DNA of 64,000 nucleotides from Dryococelus australis. Taxonomy: Eukaryota > Arthropoda > Insecta > Phasmatodea > Phasmatidae. The stretch spans positions 170,524,332 to 170,588,331 of the forward strand of contig CM056998.1 in assembly GCA_029891345.1 (NCBI GenBank), in the 5' to 3' direction. Shown here piece after piece: positions 59,801-64,000 of this stretch. Each line of letters begins with the position of its first letter. Position 1 is the stretch's first letter. A model generated the notes under the pieces. The model saw only the letters and a list, made by a program, of their open reading frames with translations, had not been told where the DNA came from and made no database searches. The translations under genes were made by a program, and so were the position numbers.

Positions 59801-62800
59801 TCGTTCTGATCTATGAAAAGAAAATACACGAGAGGCATTAATACTACTTTCAAGACACCATGCTTAGTACGAACACTACTTCTGAGCTCCCCAACGTGGC
59901 TAAAAATGCCTTTCCACACTGCTTTATCACAATATTTACTGATAGGAAACACTCAAATCTAGTATAGCAACATGCTTACACGTGAAATTTCTGTGCATTG
60001 GGAATATGCACTCTGACTTTGCCCCTTAATCAAGCACTAGCGCTTGTATGGGCACGTCAAACCAGCAATAGTACAATAATCAAATGCCTAAAGGTCCGGA
60101 GACTGCACGTAATGAGCAACTAGACACGTGCTTGTGAAAAATATTGTACTGTTCACTCAAAGCAGTCATATGGTCGGCCTAACCCCAGTGCAGGTTTTTA
60201 CTGTTCGACGAGCTGTCAATAGCCTTTTTTTTTAAGAGTTCTACAGATCACTGTAAGAGTGCAGCAGTCATTTCATTCCACTGGAGCATAACAGCCTCAG
60301 CGCCTCTCGCCGAGGTGATAACATGTCAACACTTCCAACACAGGGTATAAGAAAAGGGTGGCACAGTCACCAAGGGTGAATACACCCCCCCCCCCCCCCC
60401 TGCAGTGTGTCTAGTCACCCCCACACCCCTCTGAAAGCCTACAAACTGGAAAATTTGGTATGTGAGGAGGAGCCATTCCCTGGCTCAGGGCAGTCGCTGT
60501 GCCCTCCAGTTTGCAAAGGCGAGCGAGCATCAGTAGGGGTAAGTGGTAGCACCCTGCTCTCCCAGTCTGAGAAGATTAGAGAACATTCTGAACAGGGTTC
60601 TGACCCCCTAGGCCACTTCCATGCATGCCACCAAAGTTCGAGTAAAGTCTCCTTGGTAAGTGGTTCATCTCTTTTCCCTCTCCGTCTGCGAAGACCAGAG
60701 GCTCATTCATATATCAGGGAATCAACCACTAGACCTCTTCGTGGCACAAACTGGGATAACTGTTTCCTAAGACGGTACTCACCAGCCACCAGCAGCCACC
60801 CCAGAAGATGCCACTGCTTGTCATCTCGGAGACGTACCCAAAGACGTCCCCCTTTATCCCTTTAGTAACACCCCCCCCCCCACCCCCAGACATGGTGTAG
60901 GTGGAATCAACTTCCCTTCTGGGCCTTTTATTACCGTACAGTGATTTGGACTTAAATTCCTTAAGACCCCCCCTTTTTTTAACTTCCCCCCCCCCCCCCT
61001 TCTTATCTTGAAACTTTGAGCTCTCTTAATTGTAATGTTGATTTAGCGTGGAAAGAATTGAAACCTCACTTAGCGCTTGTGCAGGTCACCTTTAAACATT
61101 CGATTCCATTTAATGAGTAGGAGTCAGCTACGTATCACTTTGTTTTCTATACATACTAATAAATATGTATTCTGCTTAGAATTTGAGAGTTTCAATTGAT
61201 TTATTTGTGTAAATTATCTTTTACCTCATTAATATTATTAGTTTGTGTGGACTTTCTTTTTAACTTTCGTCTAGCCATATAATTAAACCTAGTATTCGCT
61301 AAGAGTCCTTACGGCAGAGAACACACAAATTAAGAGGTAAAATCGAGATCTGCCATTAAGACTGTCTATGGCACCCATAGCACTAGGAATTCGGCACCCC
61401 CTAAGAGACACAATCAAACCAGGTACTCGGTTCAACTCCCAGCTAGCAAAGGCCAGAGAACTTGTAGTGCTCAGGCCTGATTGGCCTCTTTGTCACTCAC
61501 CCTGAGTTCGGGTTATTTGATCCACTCTGTCCTAGCCTGAGAATGGGTACTGAGAGTGAATACGCCATGCTTTTGCAACGAGTAATTTAGGAGGAAAGCA
61601 TTAAGGGCAGTTGCCAGAGAATTATAATTTTTGCAAACAGGAAATACTGCCTCTACTAGTGGCACTCATTTAAGGGTTCAGAGCCAGTCCATTTATTTGG
61701 CCCACATATAAGATTAGCACCTGAGGAGCTCCCTGTAGCTGAAACAATATGTCTAGGAGGAGATGCGTTGCTAGGGTTAAATTGGCTGTGGCACAATCTG
61801 GAAGTCTGTCATCCAGCTCTAGCGTATCCATGGAAGTGAAACACTTATCTCCTAGCTCTACTCAGCCCACCACTGTGGCACAGTCAATGTCCTGAGTATG
61901 CACAATGTCTGGGAAGATTGTCAACATAAGTCTGCCATACCAGGTAACCAAGCATAAGAAAGTGATCCCCCATCACCTCCGACTCAGTGTCTTCTTGCTT
62001 GCCAACCCGAACAACCCTCTACCGAGGCTGGGTACAATGGGAGCGTAAGGACCCAGTCTAGCCATTCACACTTTTGTTCCTCATGAAGCTGGTTTCACGA
62101 AATATGGCAGCCTTCACAGTAAATAACATGAAAGCCTACTATCGGGAGGCCTTTCCGGTAAAACTTACTCTGGGGTACAACTCGTCCTCTCCGCAGCCAG
62201 TCACGAAGCATAAGAAACCCAAAGCTTCATCTTTGAACGTGAGAGATCCTTCGACTCAACCGGCATCATTACCGTGTACTTAAAATTTGTAATGCTAGTG
62301 ACATTTAATTATTTATTTTAGGAGATGGCAAGGTTGACGGTTCTTTATTCTTTTAGAAACGAGAAGGGTGGACTAGCATCAATGTGTTGAACTTTGCTGC
62401 AGGCTTTGTATTAATAAAATTTGGTCACTGCTTCAAGTCCTATAGTTCCAGCAGTACAACCGGAATGTTGCACACCACTTCAGAATCTTATGTTGAAGCC
62501 TCTGTGATAGGTACGTGGGTTGGTGTCACCCTTATAGCTCCCTCACTTCTGTGCCTCGAATAGTCAAAACAACTATGTACTTAGTACTCTTCTGTTTACT
62601 TTTCATTGGTATTTTCTTTCGGGCCCTCTCCCTTAGTTTTGCAACTTCCACTTCCATTTGTACTATTAACTTTGGCAACCTTCTTTATTCTCTTTATGAC
62701 CAGACCACCTCAGTTTATATTTCTCTTTATGTAGAAGTGCTTGACTCCATTTACATTCAATTCATTTTTGGTATCTTTAATCTACTGGTGAACTTAATCT

Positions 62801-63303
62801 TGCGTACTTGTGCCCTGCTTGTAATATTTCATTTTTAAGTCTTATACCAATGTCCATATTTTTCTGCCAACCTCAATGATGTTACAGTTAACCAGTATTT
62901 TGTAAGATAGTACACAGCTATGAACAGGACACTAATTCAGAAGTTGGTGTTGAAAGTACTTGGTGAACTGTGAACCAGCTGAATGCAGAGAGTTTAGGGA
63001 GTGTGGTGCTTCAGGAACTTCAAGAAGGTGCATGGCCATGTGTGTTGTAGGGGCGGAGCCCAGCCTGGTGTGCCGGGAGTCCCGGGGGCAGCAGACCTGG
63101 AGGCAGCGCTGCGCAGGCTGACACCGGCGGAGGTGCTGGCCCGGCGGGCTGCACTCCACTCTGGTGGAGTGGTTGGCGGATACGACCACTCTCCACCCTC
63201 GTATCTTCCCTTCGGCTGTCGCACCCCTGACAGCATCATGTCCACGGGCAGCAGTGCTTACAGCAACCGCAGCGCTGGGTGGAAGCTGCCCGAGAAACTG
63301 CAG
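17751..63303 (+). CDS. milt: milton (TRAK-type mitochondrial kinesin adaptor), partial gene: overall model
   Basis: Model: join(17751-17841, 24320-24396, 25101-25305, 26086-26256, 30333-30463, 35757-36051, 48699-48986, 63051-63303), incomplete at the 3' end. Every junction has GT/AG borders and compatible phase. The product shows the HAP1_N coiled coil (roughly residues 31-285), then the VFETVR segment and the PG-repeat/DLEAALRRL segment of the Milton/TRAK region. From knowledge of the family, Milton binds kinesin heavy chain through the N-terminal coiled coil and Miro further on, coupling mitochondria to microtubule plus-end transport, especially in axons. Introns range from 704 bp to 14 kb and hold nearly all the transposons described here. 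The rest of the C-terminal half lies past the window. Exon 6 has an internal frameshift, so the model is not a clean open frame. Exon 1 is the least certain part. Family assignment is secure; exact ends are from splice consensus only. Confidence 0.93.
18912..18945. mobile_element. Left terminus of TA-MITE family
   Basis: GAGGCTGTTCATGGTAGATT and a following GAGTGCTTA match the family terminus and follow a TA (18910-18911). No right terminus was found. Confidence 0.5.
20145..20392. mobile_element. TA-MITE family, near-complete copy
   Basis: About 248 bp flanked by TA (20143-20144, 20393-20394). The left terminus TAGGCTCTTCACGATAAAGT is well kept; the right terminus (GGTTACTTTACGTTGAATAC) is decayed. 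Internal blocks are shared with 2450-2638. Confidence 0.75.
24320..24396 (+). CDS. milt: milton exon 2: start of the conserved HAP1_N region
   Basis: 77 bp from the TTCACAG acceptor to the GAG|GTGAAT donor. It encodes the hallmark block [19 protein letters not shown] followed by TRLLEE, which is almost invariant among Milton and TRAK proteins and marks the start of the kinesin-binding coiled coil. It starts in phase 1 (one base from exon 1) and ends in phase 0, so LLEE runs straight into KEKDLEL of exon 3, as in the family. Confidence 0.92.
24397..25100 (+). other. milton intron 2 (704 bp)
   Basis: AT-rich, with no repeat or reading frame of note. GTGAAT donor; acceptor TTGGCGTTTGCAG. Confidence 0.8.
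25101..25305 (+). CDS. milt: milton exon 3: HAP1_N coiled coil, first heptad block
   Basis: 205 bp encoding [19 protein letters not shown] onward to the acidic ...[10 protein letters not shown]-like end (observed [10 protein letters not shown]). Long heptad-bearing helix rich in Glu, Lys and Leu, matching the kinesin-binding coiled coil of Milton/TRAK. Two donors are possible near the end. GT at 25306 is chosen because it leaves one base that joins exon 4 to give S-G-T-P-T-A-L-R; the alternative at 25310 would break the frame. Confidence 0.93.
25306..26085 (+). other. milton intron 3 (780 bp), largely an antisense Tc1/mariner relic
   Basis: About three quarters of this intron is a decayed transposase read on the minus strand (see 25490-26060). 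Recognisable transposase code ends only about 30 bp before the exon 4 acceptor, whose upstream sequence is purine-rich (GGTAAGGAAGGAATG) rather than pyrimidine-rich. The transposon edge therefore probably supplies or displaces the branch-point region. Confidence 0.8.
25490..26060 (-). pseudogene. Tc1/mariner transposase relic (DDE family)
   Basis: Read on the minus strand, this shows the order typical of the Tc1 catalytic domain: an SRF block at the 5' end, a GGSVMV block (expected GGGSVMVWG), then a degenerate catalytic-Asp block reading [10 protein letters not shown] (expected DNA.xHTA), then [18 protein letters not shown] (expected WP..SPDLNPIE.LW). There are stop codons and the helix-turn-helix DNA-binding N-terminus is missing. 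The inverted terminal repeats were not identified. It is antisense to milton and non-functional. Family assignment is firm from motif order. Confidence 0.85.
26086..26256 (+). CDS. milt: milton exon 4: HAP1_N coiled coil, second block
   Basis: 171 bp from GTGTGCAG to CTGG|GTGAGT. It encodes [20 protein letters not shown] then [19 protein letters not shown] and an acidic [18 protein letters not shown] tail. Continuous charged heptads, no glycine or proline after the first few residues. It begins with two bases completing the split glycine codon and ends with one base that completes an alanine codon with exon 5. Confidence 0.93.
26490..27090 (-). repeat. Fragment of unclassified repeat with the FVP..PTRPVL-type peptide motif
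   Basis: On the minus strand 26733-26790 reads [17 protein letters not shown], a diverged version of a peptide that recurs at 37285, 45845, 51425 and 55303 in this window. The + strand near 27045 (ACTTAGTGTGGGCCTAGT) resembles 34300-34318. Boundaries are unclear. It is a decayed repeat; no host exon was recognised. Confidence 0.4.
27160..27480 (-). repeat. Dispersed repeat with B-box-like motif, inverted relative to 61390-61560
   Basis: Its reverse complement aligns by eye with 61390-61560: a CCTTAAGAG/CCCTAAGAG block, then GGTACT.GGTT.AACTCCCAGC, then GTGCTC.AGCCTGAT..., then GTCACTCACCC.GAG. The segment at 27404-27416, read as GGTTTGACTCCCA on the minus strand, fits the RNA polymerase III B-box consensus, as in tRNA-derived SINEs. 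No clear A box was located, so SINE status is unproven. Confidence 0.5.
28286..28640 (-). pseudogene. Second Tc1/mariner transposase relic
   Basis: The minus strand reads, with a few stops, [16 protein letters not shown], then FIFMDDACI (catalytic second-Asp block, normally FMDDNA), then [16 protein letters not shown] (normally F.ESEDI...WPA.SPDL), then a [10 protein letters not shown]-like tail. The order fits the Tc1 catalytic domain. The sequence differs from the relic in intron 3, so it is a separate subfamily. The DNA-binding domain and terminal repeats are not visible. It is antisense to milton. Confidence 0.8.
30333..30463 (+). CDS. milt: milton exon 5: HAP1_N coiled coil, third block
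   Basis: 131 bp. The first two bases complete an alanine codon; the exon then encodes [34 protein letters not shown] and TEADITIHR, ending in phase 0 at AGG|GTGAGA. The segment aligns without gaps to the VKELRDAN...ARQQEEI region of TRAK proteins when joined to exon 4, so no exon is missing here. Confidence 0.93.
32205..34140 (+). repeat. Large dispersed repeat R1, copy 1 (about 1.9 kb)
   Basis: Aligns by eye with 49205-51020 in the same orientation, with shared blocks such as GGGAGTTC.ATCTT.CTCACTACTAC, TTTCTGC.A.CTC.G.CT.CTGTAGAGTTC, TCCCAATTTACAGGGAT and TTTATCAGGGT..CGGC. It contains two minus-strand B-box-like motifs: 32361-32375 (AGGGATTCAAACCCC on +) and 32620-32632 (GAGAGTCGAACCC on +). 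Boundaries are approximate and no terminal repeats or target duplications were found. The copies are well diverged. The class is unknown; a tRNA-related composite element is one possibility. Confidence 0.65.
34270..34890 (-). repeat. Unassigned repeat-like segment with a 108-codon minus-strand frame
   Basis: The minus frame 34857-34531 is Ser/Pro/Ala/Glu-rich at its N-terminus, and a proline-rich frame follows at 34549-34325. The composition resembles gag-like tails and differs from the surrounding AT-rich DNA. No conserved domain was recognised. It may be a continuation of R1 or a separate element. Confidence 0.25.
35515..35638 (-). mobile_element. Right end of TA-MITE family (truncated copy)
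   Basis: Ends in the family terminus TTTCAAAAGTGCTCA....GAACAGCCTG followed by TA, and shares the preceding GAAGCAGG.CTTTCA block with the ends at 5728 and 10534. The left terminus was not found. Confidence 0.6.
35757..36051 (+). CDS. milt: milton exon 6: end of HAP1_N coiled coil, with an internal frameshift
   Basis: From the TGCGACAG acceptor, frame 0 encodes [20 protein letters not shown] through [17 protein letters not shown] and ...[10 protein letters not shown]. The family continues LFP..DSLAAE.E..., and the matching residues here ([20 protein letters not shown], then SGISTDRQ) start at 35969 in a frame two bases away. The end is CA|GTGAGT at 36051, whose phase joins exon 7 perfectly ([12 protein letters not shown]). 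So both halves belong to one exon and a single-base loss, or equivalent, lies between about 35946 and 35968. Left as is, frame 0 stops at the TGA at 36057. The 39-bp GT..AG stretch 35928-35966 is too short for a normal intron and would not restore the frame. Confidence 0.88.
37130..37714 (-). repeat. Older unclassified repeat A, left part (interrupted by BEL element)
   Basis: Minus-strand reading shows a stretch with few stops containing [19 protein letters not shown] (about 37560-37620) and, at 37285-37345, [16 protein letters not shown] then TGQAPV. The latter matches 45845-45910 and less closely 51425, 55303 and 26733. The right part resumes at 42550 beyond the BEL insertion. Presumed protein-coding relic of a retroelement; the class is not recognised. 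Confidence 0.5.
37715..38043 (-). repeat. 3' LTR of BEL/Pao element
   Basis: Left on the + strand, downstream in element orientation. Matches 42226-42549 along its whole length with scattered substitutions and small indels. The inner end is TGTTGGGA-type; the outer end reads TATTTTGACTC on + where the other LTR has TGTTTTGACTC, so the terminal CA has mutated to TA. Confidence 0.9.
38044..38054 (-). other. Polypurine tract
   Basis: The minus strand reads GGTGGGAGGAA immediately before the 3' LTR, the usual place and composition of the second-strand primer. Confidence 0.75.
38367..39310 (-). pseudogene. BEL/Pao integrase (main open frame 302 codons)
   Basis: The largest open frame in the window (38367-39275). 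It has an HHCC-like region (HAGVSTVHS, then KCVRYLRF where the second Cys of CxxC is Tyr), then catalytic Asp in VDYGGPF, second Asp in [11 protein letters not shown], and the downstream [20 protein letters not shown] block with the catalytic Glu. This block and TPGHFLIG near the end are typical of BEL/Pao integrases. A frame break separates it from the upstream linker at 39297-39566. Function: insertion of element cDNA. Degraded. Confidence 0.92.
39297..39566 (-). pseudogene. BEL/Pao RNase H-integrase linker
   Basis: The frame ends [20 protein letters not shown], the conserved 'L.PFLD..GLLRVGGRL..S' linker that precedes integrase in BEL/Pao polyproteins. Separated from the integrase frame by a short frameshifted stretch at 39276-39300. 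Confidence 0.8.
39816..39935 (-). pseudogene. BEL/Pao RNase H fragment
   Basis: Minus-strand [14 protein letters not shown] followed by an [10 protein letters not shown] tail matches the BEL/Pao RNase H core (WCDS..VL.WI). It lies directly against the truncated reverse transcriptase, so the polymerase core between them is gone. Confidence 0.75.
39936..40188 (-). pseudogene. BEL/Pao reverse transcriptase N-terminus, core deleted
   Basis: Reads [20 protein letters not shown], then [20 protein letters not shown], then YMARLSFKD, the standard lead-in of BEL/Pao reverse transcriptase (FW+.EE...CE.hF...dGRY.V.LPfk). The polymerase motifs, including the YxDD site, are absent. The junction with the protease frame is a TAG at about 40188, where the family has FGW-IL; a TGG-to-TAG change explains it. 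Confidence 0.85.
40189..40947 (-). pseudogene. BEL/Pao gag zinc knuckles and aspartic protease (252-codon open frame)
   Basis: The N-terminal part carries Cys/His knuckles ([13 protein letters not shown], then [13 protein letters not shown]). The protease follows with the active-site loop [20 protein letters not shown] and ends [16 protein letters not shown], close to the BEL 'LLGADVFPE.L..G' block. Aspartic proteases of this type cut the Gag-Pol polyprotein. The open frame is intact for 252 codons despite loss of the polymerase. Confidence 0.9.
41038..42120 (-). pseudogene. BEL/Pao gag remnant
   Basis: Broken into short frames. It includes a heptad-like stretch ([20 protein letters not shown], around 41840-41960), then [14 protein letters not shown] (about 41600-41640), and then, shifted in frame, [20 protein letters not shown] and [18 protein letters not shown]....W..F...F..vH.N..L is the signature of the gag-associated DUF1759 family of BEL elements. 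Several stops, including a TGA likely from TGG. Confidence 0.85.
42205..42222 (-). other. Primer-binding site of BEL/Pao element
   Basis: The minus strand reads TGGTCCTCCGAGCCGGAT, three bases inside the 5' LTR. It begins with TGG, as complement of a tRNA CCA end. Its complement resembles the acceptor/T-arm of insect tRNA-Tyr from memory, with about one difference; the tRNA identity is uncertain. Confidence 0.7.
42226..42549 (-). repeat. 5' LTR of BEL/Pao element
   Basis: 324 bp with canonical ends in element orientation (TGTTGGGG...CAAAACA). Contains an ATTG/AATAAA-type stretch near its outer end. Pairs with 37715-38043. Confidence 0.9.
42550..43700 (-). repeat. Older unclassified repeat A, right part
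   Basis: The minus frame 42789-42550 ([18 protein letters not shown]..., ending [11 protein letters not shown]) runs into the BEL insertion and resumes in frame on the other side at 37714, so the target was a coding-like repeat. The phrase GGGTGGCCTTCCAA recurs at 42905 and 43089, marking a local duplication of about 180 bp. A frame at 43651-43418 has no recognised domain. Confidence 0.45.
43700..45779. other. Intronic DNA without recognised features
   Basis: Mostly AT-rich. A poly-T run of about 22 bases sits at 45265-45286 and could be a retroposon tail read on the minus strand, but no matching element body was recognised. Confidence 0.6.
45780..46380 (-). pseudogene. Unclassified repeat B: gag-like minus-strand frame
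   Basis: The minus frame from about 46285 to 45825 reads [20 protein letters not shown], then [20 protein letters not shown], then [19 protein letters not shown], ending [16 protein letters not shown] then NGQAPV and a stop. The terminal motif matches repeat A at 37285-37345, so both derive from the same protein family. A second overlapping frame at 46371-45967 is probably a shadow. I do not recognise the family; a retrotransposon gag is the best guess. Confidence 0.5.
46380..47560 (-). repeat. Repeat-rich continuation with a local tandem duplication
   Basis: GTCCGAGCAAC.AGTGCTGGA.GACAGAAG occurs at about 47251-47284 and again at about 47317-47348, a 66-bp spaced duplication. GC content is above the neighbouring intron. 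No coding region was recognised. Confidence 0.4.
48699..48986 (+). CDS. milt: milton exon 7: VFETVR segment and Ser/Gly-rich linker
   Basis: 288 bp. One base completes the split Gln codon, then [20 protein letters not shown], a Ser/Gly-rich stretch, and [19 protein letters not shown] then TDDSYP. K.VFETVR is the conserved start of the Milton/TRAK central region in animals; the Ser-rich part is variable in the family. The CC|GTAAGT donor leaves two bases of a proline codon that exon 8 completes. Confidence 0.93.
49205..51020 (+). repeat. Large dispersed repeat R1, copy 2
   Basis: Counterpart of 32205-34140, same orientation. B-box-like motifs at 49281-49295 (GGGGAGTCAAACCCC) and 49559-49573 (CGGGAGTCGAACCCGG) lie at the same relative positions as in copy 1. 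Minus-strand 49356-49260 reads [20 protein letters not shown] then GFDSPL, a phrase shared with R4. Diverged, so an old duplication by transposition. Confidence 0.65.
51315..52620 (-). repeat. Repeat R3, copy 1, with coding-like minus frames
   Basis: Aligns with 55190-56325. Minus-strand peptides shared between copies: DTASMPF...[33 protein letters not shown], and a terminal [11 protein letters not shown]. Reading frames are interrupted by shifts. The end nearest 52600 has AATAAATACTGGTGAC in both copies. Confidence 0.6.
54290..55250 (+). repeat. Repeat R2, copy 1
   Basis: Aligns with 58735-59620, same orientation: GACAGCT.TGAAAA.AACTCTGA, GGCCACTACCA.AAGGG.CAGT, AGTGTGGAGTGTAGTCGAGC. It passes directly into R3 copy 2, so R2 and R3 may be parts of one larger element. 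Confidence 0.6.
55190..56325 (-). repeat. Repeat R3, copy 2, with coding-like minus frames
   Basis: Counterpart of 51315-52620. Minus frame 55683-55405 contains [20 protein letters not shown]; 55355-55303 gives [15 protein letters not shown]. An upstream frame carries [13 protein letters not shown] and [12 protein letters not shown]. Similarity to copy 1 is kept at peptide level across frameshifts, pointing to a formerly coding element. Confidence 0.6.
56330..57735. other. Intronic DNA, possibly repeat-derived
   Basis: 56560-57130 is GC-richer, with overlapping frames on both strands but no recognised domain. Nothing here can be assigned. Confidence 0.4.
57740..58600 (+). repeat. Repeat R4, copy 1
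   Basis: Aligns loosely with 61730-62290. It begins with a basic peptide ([20 protein letters not shown] at 57757) and later carries [20 protein letters not shown] then GFDSPL (58352 onward). GGGGTTTGATTCCCC at 58420-58434 is both a B-box-like sequence and part of this reading frame. Confidence 0.5.
58735..59620 (+). repeat. Repeat R2, copy 2 (truncated at its right end)
   Basis: Counterpart of 54290-55200. Similarity stops near 59615, where copy 1 continues into R3. Confidence 0.6.
60381..61000. repeat. C-homopolymer cluster
   Basis: Three runs of cytosine (60385-60401, 60869-60888 with one A, 60987-61000) within 620 bp. Run lengths are likely inaccurate in an assembly. A 152-codon + frame at 60407-60865 between them has no recognised domain and lies in repeat-like DNA. 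Confidence 0.6.
61390..61560 (+). repeat. Dispersed repeat with B-box-like motif, inverted copy of 27160-27480
   Basis: CTCGGTTCAACTCCCAGC at 61427-61444 contains a near-consensus B box. The block order matches the reverse complement of 27290-27480. Confidence 0.5.
61730..62290 (+). repeat. Repeat R4, copy 2
   Basis: Starts with [19 protein letters not shown] at 61750, parallel to the basic start of copy 1, and later encodes [20 protein letters not shown] then GYNSSSP (62107 onward), parallel to the FTV..K...RE....KLTLG phrase of copy 1. Confidence 0.5.
63051..63303 (+). CDS. milt: milton exon 8: PG-repeat and DLEAALRRL segment
   Basis: 253 bp. The first base completes a proline codon, then [20 protein letters not shown] then [13 protein letters not shown], and later [15 protein letters not shown] and WKLPEKLQ at the end. 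PGTPG..DLE.ALRRL...., SIMS.G and LPEKLQ.VKP are hallmarks of the Milton/TRAK central domain, and PEKLQ marks the family's exon end. CAG|GTGAGT donor in phase 0; the next exon is outside the window. Confidence 0.94.
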
Positions 63304-64000
63304 GTGAGTAGTCCTCAGCACCATAGTATTCTTTCTTGACATATTAATTTAGATTAATTTTCTCTCTATAAACTAGTTGGTTTGTGCCAACATAACTGCT
63401 TGGATTCACTTAAAGTACATGTAAGTACTGGCAGCTTCTTGGTGGTTTGTCACAAAAATTGATATGGTTAATCACCTTAGTTTTTTCAGTGTCTTGAACA
63501 AATGGTCACTTTAAGGTACACGTGGATGGTAAGGTTGTCTACAAATCCAGCAAGTAGAAATTTATTCAGCCAAGGCTGGAGTACATAGCAGTAGGTGCTT
63601 AGTACAGTAAAAGCCAGATATAATGCAGCTGTTGGGGGACATAACTCAGATTCACGTTACAGCTTTCCGCGCTATTCCAGGAGTGACTGAGTATAGTAGC
63701 AGAAAAGGAGCCAGTGTTCTAATGGGGTGTGACACGTATCTGTCAAACACGGGGCAAGTGTTATTTACTGCCGTAACTCGTGAAACGTTTAGTCCCTTCT
63801 TACTGGAACATCATTTTTATCTTCATCACTGGACTTGTCAGCACCCAAGGAGGGAAATCGAAGGTGAAAAACATGCTTTGATGAAGGGGGTAACATGCAT
63901 GTCGTTTACTCGGCTGATTTGAATTTTCAAAAGGAAAACCAAAACAAAAAAAGGTAATTACTTGTGGCATGCAAAAAAAAGGCCGCTTTTCTGCCTTAAG
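63304..64000 (+). other. milton intron 8, start
   Basis: No exon or repeat recognised. A 99-codon + frame at 63623-63922 has no domain and lacks plausible splice borders. Confidence 0.5.

Larger units (their letters stand above)
48987..63050 (+). other. milton intron 7 (14.1 kb), mostly dispersed repeats
   Basis: Composed of repeat R1 copy 2, R3 copies 1 and 2, R2 copies 1 and 2 and R4 copies 1 and 2, with C-rich runs near 60381-60402, 60869-60888 and 60987-61000. 52620-54280 and 59620-61390 show no recognised gene; 52750-52800 and 60410-60450 share a CCACAC...GA.AGCCTACAA.CTG block. The final kilobase (62300-63040) is AT-rich. Acceptor TGTGTTGTAG. Confidence 0.7.

Noticed and set aside
60407-60865. 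152-codon open frame on + as a gene
   Set aside because: It lies between C-runs in repeat-rich DNA, has no domain, and its composition is typical of a chance frame in GC-richer sequence.
1-64000. Prokaryotic features such as operons, CRISPR arrays or ribosome-binding sites
   Set aside because: Spliced exons with GT/AG borders, LTR elements and MITEs show that this is eukaryotic nuclear DNA; no CRISPR-like spaced repeats were seen.

Overview
This is eukaryotic nuclear DNA, most likely from an insect. The only host gene recognised is the 5' and middle part of milton, the insect TRAK-type mitochondrial kinesin adaptor. It lies on the + strand as short, phase-compatible exons separated by introns of 0.7 to 14 kb. 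The introns are full of degraded transposons (Tc1/mariner, PIF/Harbinger, BEL/Pao, MITEs). Large introns and old TE debris would suit a large-genome insect such as a stick insect or other polyneopteran, but that placement is inference; only 'insect-like milton gene' is well supported.

Layout. 1-17,650: no recognised host gene except an unassigned reading frame running off the left edge. This part holds a TA-flanked MITE family (2450, 5297 and 7863, plus partial copies), a PIF/Harbinger transposase relic (6816-7143), a 558-bp MITE with perfect terminal repeats and a TTA target duplication (9584-10141), and a 0.5-kb foldback palindrome (11777-12279). 17,651-17,841: a promoter-like segment (CRE palindrome, NRF-1-like site) followed by a candidate first coding exon of milton. 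24,320-36,051: five exons encoding the HAP1_N coiled coil. 48,699-48,986 and 63,051-63,303: two exons of the Milton/TRAK central region. The gene continues beyond the right edge.

Introns 3 and 4 each hold an antisense Tc1/mariner transposase relic. Intron 6 holds a complete but defective BEL/Pao LTR retrotransposon (37715-42549, minus strand) with both LTRs, a primer-binding site, gag, protease, a truncated reverse transcriptase, RNase H and integrase. It is inserted inside an older repeat. Introns 5, 6 and 7 also hold several families of 0.5-2 kb repeats, present as two or more diverged copies inside this window. Some retain matching minus-strand reading frames and a recurring C-terminal peptide motif, and many carry tRNA-type B-box sequences. 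I could not assign these to a known element class.

Function. The encoded adaptor links kinesin-1 and the mitochondrial GTPase Miro for axonal transport of mitochondria. Exon 6 contains the most notable anomaly: its conserved reading frame is broken by a one-base (or equivalent) shift.
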